Source: an uncultured Treponema sp. | GTDB taxonomy: Bacteria; Spirochaetota; Spirochaetia; Treponematales; Treponemataceae | Assembly: GCA_937902445.1 (NCBI GenBank) | Contig: CALELJ010000081.1 | Location: 1 to 6,945 of the forward strand | Length of the DNA: 6,945 bases | Direction of reading: 5' to 3' | Shown here: positions 1-6,161 of the stretch, one piece after another | Numbering within the stretch: position 1 is the first letter of the stretch | Layout of the letters: every line of letters starts with the position of its first letter | The notes under the pieces: generated by a model | What the model was told of the DNA's origin: nothing | Databases searched by the model: none | The model's input: the letters and a program-made list of their open reading frames with translations, nothing else | Translations under genes and position numbers: made by a program

Positions 1-389
1 GAAAATTTTCTGATCATCGACGGTGAAAGTTTGAGAACTGTTTTTGTCTTTGTGTAGGAAACAAAATCCATTTTGCCGGTAAAGGCAAGTGAAAGTTTTG
101 AACGTTCCCTGGAGGTGATGTTCACATCTGTAAAACCTGCGGAGGTGATGGACTTTCTGATTGAGGGCGCGTCAAAGATCTGGGGAGTTCCGCCTGTTCC
201 GCCTATCTCATTCAGTCCTGCCATGGCTCCGTCGAGAGTGCCTGTCAAAACTTCGCCGAGGTCGAGTTCCATGCTCATGGTGGTCTTTCCCTGGGCTGCT
301 GGTTTGACTGCAACTTTAACATTGCAGCCGGTGAAAGCTATGAGAATCAGAAGGTATATTGTGGCATAAATTTTTTTGATAGTGTTCAT
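1..389 (-). CDS. Putative lipoprotein, 3' end outside window (partial)
   Basis: Reading the minus strand from the ATG at 389 gives 129 open codons that run off the left edge, so only the N-terminal part is present. The first 22 residues form a lipoprotein signal peptide: a Lys-containing n-region (NTIKK), a hydrophobic stretch (about residues 7-19, IYATIYLLILIAF) and the lipobox FTGC with Cys22 as the lipidation site. Phe at -3 is unusual for enterobacteria but fits the relaxed lipoboxes known in spirochaetes. The mature part is polar, with a Gly-rich stretch (GGTGGT, residues 63-68) and later beta-like segments. I recognise no named family. The protein should be membrane anchored and exported. 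No clear Shine-Dalgarno precedes the ATG. It is divergent from fabV. The signal peptide and clean frame make a real gene likely; the function is unknown. Confidence 0.72.
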   Translation of the reverse strand, partial: MNTIKKIYATIYLLILIAFTGCNVKVAVKPAAQGKTTMSMELDLGEVLTGTLDGAMAGLNEIGGTGGTPQIFDAPSIRKSITSAGFTDVNITSRERSKLSLAFTGKMDFVSYTKTKTVLKLSPSMIRKF

Positions 390-402
390 GATGATGTAAA
401 CA

Positions 403-431
403 AATTTAACGACGGGCAGTTACTGTTGCAA
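403..431 (-). promoter_or_regulatory. Weak candidate promoter for the lipoprotein gene
   Basis: On the minus strand TTGCAA (426-431) and TAAATT (403-408) are separated by 17 bases, a weak sigma70-like pair. Transcription would start around 395-397, only a few bases before the ATG at 389. This would fit the lack of a Shine-Dalgarno, but both hexamers are poor matches, so this is a tentative call. Confidence 0.22.
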
Positions 432-465
432 GATGGCAGATTTCACTTTGACATATTGAAACATT

Positions 466-493
466 TTGTCATTTTGAATAAACTTGATATAAT
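466..493 (+). promoter_or_regulatory. fabV promoter (-35 TTGTCA, -10 TATAAT)
   Basis: TTGTCA (466-471) and a perfect TATAAT (488-493) are 16 bases apart, giving an expected start near position 500 and a leader of about 22 bases. A perfect TTGACA also occurs at 448-453 but has no good -10 at the right distance. TGACA (449-453) and TGTCA (467-471) form an inverted repeat whose right arm overlaps the -35 box, so a regulator could bind here. Confidence 0.62.
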
Positions 494-511
494 AATTTGA
501 ATCTATTTTTT

Positions 512-516
512 AGGAG
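512..516 (+). promoter_or_regulatory. fabV ribosome binding site
   Basis: AGGAG lies six bases before the ATG at 523, a good Shine-Dalgarno at ideal spacing. It supports that start. Confidence 0.8.
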
Positions 517-522
517 AATGAA

Positions 523-1740
<1,218 letters not shown>

Positions 1741-1751
1741 AAGATTATAAT

Positions 1752-1782
1752 AGGGACCCTGAGCGTCAGTCGAAGGGTCCTT
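1752..1782 (+). repeat. Palindromic hairpin between fabV and the lacI-type gene
   Basis: Arms at 1752-1760 (AGGGACCCT) and 1774-1782 (AGGGTCCTT) pair over nine positions with one G-U, around a 13-base loop. Read on the minus strand the core is CCCTTCGACTGACGCTCAGGG. This resembles the CCTTCGAC-n-GCTCAGG palindromes scattered between genes in many bacterial genomes. Only three T residues follow the stem, so it is a poor intrinsic terminator. It may be a dispersed repeat that slows transcription or protects the fabV mRNA end. Confidence 0.55.
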
Positions 1783-1793
1783 TGGGGCGTTTT

Positions 1794-2816
1794 ATGAAAT
1801 CCAACGTTACACAGAATGATGTTGCAAAAGAGGCTGGCGTTACAAGAAGCATGGTCAGCTATGTCATCTGCGGAAACACTGACCGTTCAGTTGCTCCAGA
1901 AACAAGGCAGCGCATCCTTGATGCCATTGAAAAACTTGGGTACAGGCCAAACAAGGCAGCCCAGGCACTTCAGCAGGGAGACGTTGCATTTGCTTCAAAC
2001 AAAATCGGCGTAATACTTTGCAATGCCGATGTTTTTCTCCGTCCCTATTATGCGGAGATTATAGGCGGAATCCACACAGCCGCTCACGAACACAATTACC
2101 ATATCAGTTTTATAAGATTTTTCGAGGACCTTAAGGATCCTGTTCTTTTCAATACGCTCATTCATGAGGAAGAAATCGGCGGACTCATTCTTCTGGCCGT
2201 GGATCAGGCAATGAAGTCTGACGATGATAAGTCTATTGTTGAAAGGATCAAGGACCGCATGAAAAAAATCGTTTGTGTCGAATGGCAGCATGAAGGTTTG
2301 AGTACCGTAATGTTTGACCGCCGTGAGACCGCAAGCAAAGCGACCGAATATCTTTATCGCGAAGGCTATACCGATATCGTTTACATAGGACAGAATGACG
2401 AACGTGTTGAAGGCGTGCGTCAGATTCTAGCCCTTCATGGACTTGATTCTTCTACGGAACATTTTTTCCTCGCAGAGGCTTTCGACATGCAGGGTGGTTC
2501 AGCTGCCATTGAAACCATTTCTCAAGGCGGAACAATTCCACGCGCCATTGTATGCGGTTCAGATGAAGTTGCAATCGGTGTCATCAGCGCACTCAATAAA
2601 AAGAATGTTGCTGTACCGCAGCAGGTTGCCGTCATCGGAATGGACAATATTGAAATGTCCGAATATACGAATCCGCCTTTGACTACAATGAACGTTCAGA
2701 AAAAAAACATGGGCGCCCGTGCCGTTGAGATGATCGTAAACAATACCTGCGGTCAAGGTGACAATGCCATCCGCATCATGCTCCCGGCAAACATAGTCAA
2801 CAGAGGCTCCTGTTGA
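1794..2816 (+). CDS. LacI-family transcriptional regulator
   Basis: The 340-residue product has the usual LacI-family length and order. An N-terminal helix-turn-helix spans about residues 5-25 (VTQNDVAKEAGVTRSMVSYV), the linker and hinge region is about 49-62 (GYRPNKAAQALQQG), and a periplasmic-binding-protein-like sensor domain runs from about residue 70 to the end. Sensor landmarks are the first strand IGVILC (71-76), ERVEGVRQ (203-210), PRAIVCGSDEVAIGV (249-263) and VAVIGMDNIEMSEYTNPPLTTM (278-299). The protein should bind an operator as a dimer and release it, or bind it more tightly, on sensing a small ligand, often a sugar or nucleoside; the ligand cannot be read from sequence. ATG 1794 is preferred over an in-frame TTG at 1782 because the TTG lies in the preceding hairpin, and GGGG (1784-1787) sits six bases before the ATG. 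Residues 25-26 are Ile-Cys where family members usually have Leu-Asn. No sugar-transport genes adjoin it. Confidence 0.92.
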   Translation: MKSNVTQNDVAKEAGVTRSMVSYVICGNTDRSVAPETRQRILDAIEKLGYRPNKAAQALQQGDVAFASNKIGVILCNADVFLRPYYAEIIGGIHTAAHEHNYHISFIRFFEDLKDPVLFNTLIHEEEIGGLILLAVDQAMKSDDDKSIVERIKDRMKKIVCVEWQHEGLSTVMFDRRETASKATEYLYREGYTDIVYIGQNDERVEGVRQILALHGLDSSTEHFFLAEAFDMQGGSAAIETISQGGTIPRAIVCGSDEVAIGVISALNKKNVAVPQQVAVIGMDNIEMSEYTNPPLTTMNVQKKNMGARAVEMIVNNTCGQGDNAIRIMLPANIVNRGSC

Positions 2817-2928
2817 AATCTTTCCGTTAGCATTATCTATATGACATGCCTAAGCAACATTCCCGTGAAAGCCTAAGAATTATAAAGAAAATGTAGATTG
2901 CTGAAATAAAGGGAAAGCAAAAGTGATA

Positions 2929-3080
2929 AAAAACTGCGGAGGCAAGGTTCGCATCTGCTGTGACCTTTGGGCAGATGGCATCTACGCAGGTGTCTGTCAA
3001 GGAAGGAAGTCTTAATTTATCCTTCAAAGAATCGCCCAACCTGGAACAGCACATGCGGTTCTTGCCGGGAGCAGTTTTTA
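2929..3080 (+). ncRNA. Candidate structured RNA: long imperfect hairpin with branched tip
   Basis: This non-coding stretch folds into one long helix. AAAAACTGC (2929-2937) pairs with GCAGTTTTT (3071-3079). After a purine internal loop (GGA / GGGA), GGCAAG (2941-2946) pairs with CTTGCC (3061-3066). The helix continues through 2947-2961 with 3046-3060, interrupted only by a U-U and a C-C mismatch. TTGGGC (2967-2972) then pairs with GCCCAA (3034-3039). Inside, GAAGGA (3002-3007) can pair with TCCTTC (3020-3025), and CAGATG (2972-2977) with TGTCTG (2990-2995), giving a branched tip; the latter pair competes for C2972. Two G-U pairs (2947-3060, 2949-3058) are valid only for a plus-strand RNA, and the 3' arm ends in a U run like a terminator. 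No convincing promoter was found; GATAAA at 2925-2930 is too close to the 5' end. Alternatives are a 6S-like RNA, a gatC leader element or a MITE-like inverted-repeat insertion. Confidence 0.5.
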
Positions 3081-3102
3081 TACAACTACCAATTCCCTTA
3101 AA

Positions 3103-3131
3103 TTGAATAATTAAACTATTTTCTATATAAT
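3103..3131 (+). promoter_or_regulatory. gatCA promoter (-35 TTGAAT, -10 TATAAT)
   Basis: TTGAAT (3103-3108) and a perfect TATAAT (3126-3131) are exactly 17 bases apart. Transcription is expected at about 3137-3140, which coincides with the gatC ATG at 3140. The mRNA should therefore be leaderless or have a leader of only about three bases, in line with the absence of any Shine-Dalgarno. Confidence 0.6.
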
Positions 3132-3139
3132 TTGTTGCT

Positions 3140-3454
3140 ATGAGTGAAACAAAACGTACAGTAGACGAAACTACTTTGGAAAATCTTTTGTATCTTTCAA
3201 GACTTTCTCCTGAAAGCACAGACATGGAAACCCTCAAGAAGCAGGTTGATGACATCGTTGGATACTTTGACATCCTTTCAAAATACGATGACAGTGAAAA
3301 CCCATATGATGCATATCCAACAACAACAGCGGAACAGCTTCGCGGTGATGACATTGTTGCCGGCCTTGAAATGCACGACACAAAGAAAATCAACGAGCCA
3401 AACTTCAAGGACGGATATTTCGAAGTTCCAAAGGTATTAGGTGAGGGTGCGTAA
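3140..3454 (+). CDS. gatC: Asp-tRNA(Asn)/Glu-tRNA(Gln) amidotransferase subunit C
   Basis: The 104-residue product matches GatC in length (about 95-100) and pattern: an N-terminal helical part with LENLLYLSRLSPE (residues 13-25), a middle YFDILSKYD (42-50), and the C-terminal LRGD (67-70) and GYFEVPKVL (92-100), which are conserved in the family. GatC is a small clamp that wraps around GatA and stabilises its association with GatB in the cytosolic GatCAB complex. The complex converts mischarged Glu-tRNA(Gln) and/or Asp-tRNA(Asn) to the correct amide form. It is followed after one base by gatA, so the two are transcribed and probably translated together. The ATG has no Shine-Dalgarno, and the promoter -10 box ends only eight bases before it. 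Identification rests on the family pattern plus the gatA neighbour. Confidence 0.93.
   Translation: MSETKRTVDETTLENLLYLSRLSPESTDMETLKKQVDDIVGYFDILSKYDDSENPYDAYPTTTAEQLRGDDIVAGLEMHDTKKINEPNFKDGYFEVPKVLGEGA
3439..3446 (+). promoter_or_regulatory. gatA ribosome binding site inside the gatC end
   Basis: AGGTGAGG lies within the last codons of gatC and ends nine bases before the gatA ATG at 3456. It favours that ATG over the in-frame GTG at 3441, which overlaps this site. Confidence 0.6.
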
Positions 3455-3455
3455 A

Positions 3456-4922
3456 ATGACAATTAACGAAACAGTAAATAAACTTAAGAACGGTGAGACA
3501 ACTTCTGCTTCCCTCGTAAAGGAACTTATGGCAGTCTATGAAGAAGACAAAAAATCTTCTTTGCCGCTCAATGCTTTCCTTGAAATGTTTGAGGATGCCG
3601 TTACAAAGGCGGAAGCTGCAGACAAGGAAATCGCAGAAGCAAAGGCAGATGGAACTTTGGACAAGCTTTTTGAAGACAAGCCTTTGCTTGGTGTTCCTTT
3701 TGCAGTAAAGGACAACACAAGCGTTCGTGGCCACAAGCTCACTTGCGGTTCAAAAATTCTTGACGGCTATGTTGCTCCATACAATGCAACAGTAATCGAC
3801 CGTCTTGAAAAGTCAGGTGCAATTCCTCTTGGCCGCTGTAACCAGGATGAATTTGCAATGGGTTCTTCTACTGAATACTCAAGCTACGGACCAACACGCA
3901 ATCCTGTAAACCGCGAATATGTTTCAGGTGGATCTTCCGGCGGTAGTGCAGCAGCAGTTGCCGCAAACCAGGCTGTATTCGGCCTTGGAACAGAAACTGG
4001 TGGTTCAGTTCGTCTTCCAGCTAGCTACTGCGGAATCTACGGACTTAAGACAACTTACGGAGTTCTTTCACGCTGGGGTATCGTTGCCTACGGTTCATCA
4101 TTGGATCAGGTAGGTATTCTTGGTCATACTCCAAAGGACATCGCCCTTCCGCTTTATGCAATGAGCGGAGAAGATTTCTACGACGACACTTCGGCTGATC
4201 TTCCAAACAAGGACAGCCTCAAGAATCTTGAAGCTTACAAGGATTTTTCTTCACTCAAGATTGCAGTTCCAAAGCAGTTTGAGGAAGCAAAGGGTCTTGA
4301 TGCTGATGTTGCAAAAGTGTTTGAAGAAACAAAGGCATGGTTTACATCAAAGGGTGCAAAGATCGAGACTGTAGACCTTCCAATTCTTGATGCATCGATT
4401 GCTTCCTACTATGTAATCGCCCTTTCTGAAGCTGCCTCAAACCTCAGCCGCTTTGACGGAATCCGCTACGGAAACAGAGTTGACGCTGGAAAGGGATACG
4501 ATGAACTTTATGTTGAGACCCGTTCAAACGGATTTGGACCAGAAGTAAAGCGCCGTATCATCATCGGCAACTACGTTCTTTCTGAGCAGTTCTCGGGAAC
4601 AACATACAAGAAGGGAATGAGCGTTCGTGCCCGCATCCAGAAGGAAGTTGCAAAGCTTTATGAAAGCTACGACCTCATCCTCTGCCCGACATGTCCTACA
4701 GCAGCATTCAAGCTTGGTCAGAAAGTTGACGATCCTCTTGAAATGTACCTTAGCGACCTGTACACGGTATTTGTAAACCTTGCACGCATTACAAGCATTT
4801 CCGTTCCTGCAGGCAAGAACAAAGACGGAATGCCAGTAGGCATCCAGTTTGCAGGACCAATGTTCAGCGAAGCAAAAGTTCTTTCCATTGCACAGGCATG
4901 GGACGAAGAAAATGGAAACTGA
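3456..4922 (+). CDS. gatA: Asp-tRNA(Asn)/Glu-tRNA(Gln) amidotransferase subunit A
   Basis: The 488-residue product is the glutaminase subunit of GatCAB. It is an amidase-signature enzyme that releases ammonia from glutamine and passes it to GatB for amidation of the tRNA-bound Glu or Asp. The catalytic Ser-cisSer-Lys triad is intact: Lys85 in FAVKDN, Ser160 in the Gly/Ser-rich SGGSSGGS (157-164), and the nucleophile Ser184 in GTETGGSVRLPAS (178-190). The spacing agrees with the known GatA triad. The C-terminal DPLEMYLSDLYTVFVNLARITSISVPAG is family-typical, except that ARIT stands where AGLP is usual. gatB is not in the window, so the third subunit must be encoded elsewhere. The start at ATG 3456 is one base after the gatC stop. 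The last three codons, including the TGA, lie inside the first arm of a perfect 15-base-pair palindrome. Confidence 0.96.
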   Translation: MTINETVNKLKNGETTSASLVKELMAVYEEDKKSSLPLNAFLEMFEDAVTKAEAADKEIAEAKADGTLDKLFEDKPLLGVPFAVKDNTSVRGHKLTCGSKILDGYVAPYNATVIDRLEKSGAIPLGRCNQDEFAMGSSTEYSSYGPTRNPVNREYVSGGSSGGSAAAVAANQAVFGLGTETGGSVRLPASYCGIYGLKTTYGVLSRWGIVAYGSSLDQVGILGHTPKDIALPLYAMSGEDFYDDTSADLPNKDSLKNLEAYKDFSSLKIAVPKQFEEAKGLDADVAKVFEETKAWFTSKGAKIETVDLPILDASIASYYVIALSEAASNLSRFDGIRYGNRVDAGKGYDELYVETRSNGFGPEVKRRIIIGNYVLSEQFSGTTYKKGMSVRARIQKEVAKLYESYDLILCPTCPTAAFKLGQKVDDPLEMYLSDLYTVFVNLARITSISVPAGKNKDGMPVGIQFAGPMFSEAKVLSIAQAWDEENGN

Positions 4923-4949
4923 AATTGACCTCCTGTCAATTTCAGTTTC
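4915..4949 (+). repeat. Perfect 15-bp palindrome overlapping the gatA stop codon
   Basis: The arm at 4915-4929 (GAAACTGAAATTGAC) and the arm at 4935-4949 (GTCAATTTCAGTTTC) are exact reverse complements around the five-base loop CTCCT. The gatA TGA (4920-4922) lies within the left arm. No T run follows, so it is not a classical terminator. It may protect the mRNA 3' end or be an inserted repeat unit that supplied the stop codon. Confidence 0.8.
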
Positions 4950-4975
4950 GATAGTTTTGCAAGGCAAAACTATCG
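4949..4975 (+). repeat. Perfect 12-bp palindrome abutting the previous one
   Basis: CGATAGTTTTGC (4949-4960) and GCAAAACTATCG (4964-4975) are exact reverse complements with a three-base loop AAG. The outermost base C4949 is shared with the preceding palindrome, so the two hairpins are stacked end to end. No T run follows. Confidence 0.78.
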
Positions 4976-4997
4976 GGTGTTATTTCTTACCTGATGA

Positions 4998-5015
4998 CGC
5001 GCCATCCATGGCGCG
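4998..5015 (+). repeat. GC-rich palindrome
   Basis: CGCGCCAT (4998-5005) and ATGGCGCG (5008-5015) are exact reverse complements around CC. ACCT (4989-4992) and AGGT (5019-5022) could extend the pairing after a gap. It is third in the row of palindromes behind gatA. Confidence 0.65.
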
Positions 5016-5024
5016 GGTAGGTTA

Positions 5025-5057
5025 GTCATTGCGAGCCTTGAAAAGGCGCGGCAATCC
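5025..5057 (+). repeat. GTCATTGCGAG...CGCGGCAATCC dispersed palindromic repeat
   Basis: The unit begins GTCATTGCGAG and ends CGCGGCAATCC. ATTGC (5028-5032) pairs with GCAAT (5051-5055), and an inner stem GCCTT (5035-5039) pairs with AAGGC (5043-5047). From general knowledge, repeats with these ends and a variable inner stem occur between genes in many unrelated bacterial genomes. That this copy belongs to them is a judgement from resemblance. Confidence 0.6.
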
Positions 5058-5078
5058 ATTTGTCTATTAGTATAAGAA

Positions 5079-5113
5079 GCCACCAACGGTTTATGCTGTT
5101 GGCGGCTTTTTTT
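5079..5113 (+). terminator. Intrinsic terminator of the gatCA transcript
   Basis: The stem GCCACCAACGG (5079-5089) / CTGTTGGCGGC (5096-5106) has one A-C mismatch and one G-U pair, a six-base loop TTTATG, and is followed by seven T residues (5107-5113). This is a classical rho-independent terminator on the plus strand, 156 bases after the gatA stop and beyond the four palindromes. Confidence 0.87.
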
Positions 5114-5160
5114 ATTTACTTTTGAATTTAGGTTGTTTTGATGAAAAATCAGAAATTCTC

Positions 5161-5190
5161 TTGAACAACTCCCCTAAAATATGAGATAAT
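5161..5190 (+). promoter_or_regulatory. rpsU promoter (-35 TTGAAC, -10 GATAAT)
   Basis: TTGAAC (5161-5166) and GATAAT (5185-5190) are 18 bases apart, with TG two bases upstream of the -10 box. The predicted start is near 5197, giving a leader of about 36 bases. The preceding terminator supports independent transcription of rpsU. Confidence 0.55.
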
Positions 5191-5197
5191 CTATGCA

Positions 5198-5226
5198 CTT
5201 ACGAATCCTCGTATGTAAGGAGGTGA
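5198..5226 (+). promoter_or_regulatory. rpsU leader: very strong Shine-Dalgarno and foldable upstream segment
   Basis: AAGGAGGTGA (5217-5226) matches the 16S rRNA 3' end almost completely and stands six bases before the ATG. Just upstream, TACGA (5200-5204) can pair with TCGTA (5209-5213). Alternatively CTTAC (5198-5202) can pair with GTAAG (5215-5219), or TCCT (5206-5209) directly with AGGA of the Shine-Dalgarno (5218-5221). The alternatives are mutually exclusive and could gate translation. Confidence 0.5.
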
Positions 5227-5232
5227 ATTACA

Positions 5233-5439
5233 ATGGCAACAATCAACGTAGACGATTCAGAAAACCTCGAAAAGGCAATCAAACGTTTCAAGCGCATGGT
5301 TGAAAAGGAAGGCATTATCCGCGAATACAAGAAGCGCGAATATTTCGTAAAGCCTTCAGCTATTCTTCACCAGAAGAACACTTCTCTTGAGCGCAAACTT
5401 CTTAACAAGAAGCGCAAGACAGACAAGAAGGACTACTAA
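5233..5439 (+). CDS. rpsU: 30S ribosomal protein S21
   Basis: The 68-residue, strongly basic product fits S21 in length and pattern: an N-terminal INVDDSENLEKAIKRFKRMVEKEGI (about residues 4-28), then REYKKREYFVKPSAI (30-44), and a Lys/Arg-rich tail (ERKLLNKKRKTDKKD). S21 binds the 30S platform near the 3' end of 16S rRNA and helps initiation on Shine-Dalgarno-containing mRNAs. It is monocistronic here, between its own promoter and a strong terminator, with an unusually complete Shine-Dalgarno. The two minus-strand genes to its right converge on it. The identification is secure. Confidence 0.96.
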   Translation: MATINVDDSENLEKAIKRFKRMVEKEGIIREYKKREYFVKPSAILHQKNTSLERKLLNKKRKTDKKDY

Positions 5440-5460
5440 GAAAATCTCTTGAGTAGAAAA

Positions 5461-5492
5461 GCCCGTGGAAAACTCCATGGGCTCTTTTTTTT
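5461..5492 (+). terminator. rpsU intrinsic terminator, possibly bidirectional
   Basis: GCCCGTGG (5461-5468) pairs with CCATGGGC (5475-5482) around AAAACT with one G-U pair. A run TCTTTTTTTT (5483-5492) follows. On the minus strand the same stem is followed by TTTT, so it may also weakly stop transcription from the convergent HD-hydrolase side, whose stop codon is at 5535-5537. Confidence 0.9.
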
Positions 5493-5534
5493 GCCATTGA
5501 AATCCCTGTTCCGGATGCATTTTGTGGAAAAGGC

Positions 5535-6149
5535 CTATTTTGAAAGCCAGCCTTTTTCTATGGCACGTTCGATGTTTTTTTCATACCAGTCGCCGATTTC
5601 CGGAATTGCTTCTATGGCAGGTCCAATTCTTTTGCTGACCATCTGTACCGACGGGTGGCCTTCCTTCCATGTGTGGCCCTCTGTCAATGTGTTGTGCAGG
5701 AACGGCTGGATTCTGTCCATGGCGGCAGCGTACTTTGCATCGGGAGTTTGCATTGCATCAAATTCTTCCCACAGGGTTCGGAATTCATTTGCAAGGTTTT
5801 CCGGAAGTTATGCAAAAAGTCTGTCGGCGGCAACCTTTTCCCTCTGTTCCTTTCCTTCGTTGGCGACCGCATCGTAGGCAAAGGTGTCGCCTGCATAAAT
5901 TTCAACAAGGTCGTGGACAATGCACATCTTTACGGCGCGGGTGACATCACATCCTTCTGGCGCGTAATCCTTAAAAAGCATGGCCATCAGCGCAATGTGC
6001 CAGGAATGTTCTGCATCATTTTCTCTACGGCTTTTATCAATAAGCATTGTTCTGCGGCTTACAGCTGTCATTTTGTCCATTTCTGCAGTAAAACGTAAAA
6101 GCTGATTTATTTTTTCATCACTTCCAGGTAAGAAATTCTTTATTTCCAT
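5535..6149 (-). pseudogene. HD-domain hydrolase (YfbR/HDDC2 type) with in-frame stop
   Basis: From the ATG at 6149 (AAGGA six bases upstream) the frame encodes 113 residues, meets TAA at 5808-5810, then continues in the same frame for 90 more codons to TAG at 5535-5537. Joined, the 204 positions match the length and pattern of YfbR/HDDC2-type phosphohydrolases. These use a divalent metal to dephosphorylate deoxynucleoside monophosphates. Metal-site residues seen are His48 (DAEHSWH) and His79-Asp80 (IVHDLVEIYAGD), with Glu83 as the likely catalytic acid. The last expected ligand, Asp145 in YAAAMDRIQPFL, lies after the stop. The 113-residue product should therefore be inactive unless the stop is read through or is a sequencing error. 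The stop is codon 114, between FA and LP; family members commonly have Leu there, so one change from TTA would explain it. It lies 12 bases downstream of the TldD/PmbA-like gene, probably in one operon. Confidence 0.85.
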
Positions 6150-6161
6150 TTGTAATCCTTA

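Noticed and set aside
73..369. Plus-strand 98-codon open frame at the left edge
   Set aside because: It is antisense to the lipoprotein frame, which has a convincing signal peptide and lipobox; the plus-strand product resembles nothing and has no Shine-Dalgarno.
448..453. Perfect TTGACA as the fabV -35 box
   Set aside because: No acceptable -10 lies 16-18 bases downstream; the TTGTCA/TATAAT pair is better.
1782..1793. TTG at 1782 as start of the LacI-type gene (four extra residues)
   Set aside because: It lies in the 3' arm of a hairpin, and the ATG at 1794 gives the usual family N-terminus with GGGG at a suitable distance.
3001..3009. GGAAGGAAG as a hint of the SRP (4.5S) RNA motif
   Set aside because: The flanking bases needed for the GGAA tetraloop and the asymmetric AGCAG side are absent; here the bases fit a GAAGGA/TCCTTC stem instead.
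3441..3455. GTG at 3441 as gatA start (five extra residues)
   Set aside because: It overlaps the likely Shine-Dalgarno and the end of gatC; ATG at 3456 is better placed.
2833..3462. Minus-strand 209-codon open frame across the intergenic region and gatC
   Set aside because: Most of it is the antisense shadow of gatC and the rest runs through the hairpin element; the product has no recognisable domain and no start signals.
5535..5753. Separate 72-residue gene starting at 5753 on the minus strand
   Set aside because: It is in the same frame as the upstream half, continues the HD hydrolase sequence without a gap, and its ATG has no good Shine-Dalgarno; it is the tail of an interrupted gene.
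5449..5877. Plus-strand 142-codon frame after rpsU
   Set aside because: It begins before the rpsU terminator and is antisense to the HD hydrolase, whose minus-strand frame has clear family motifs.
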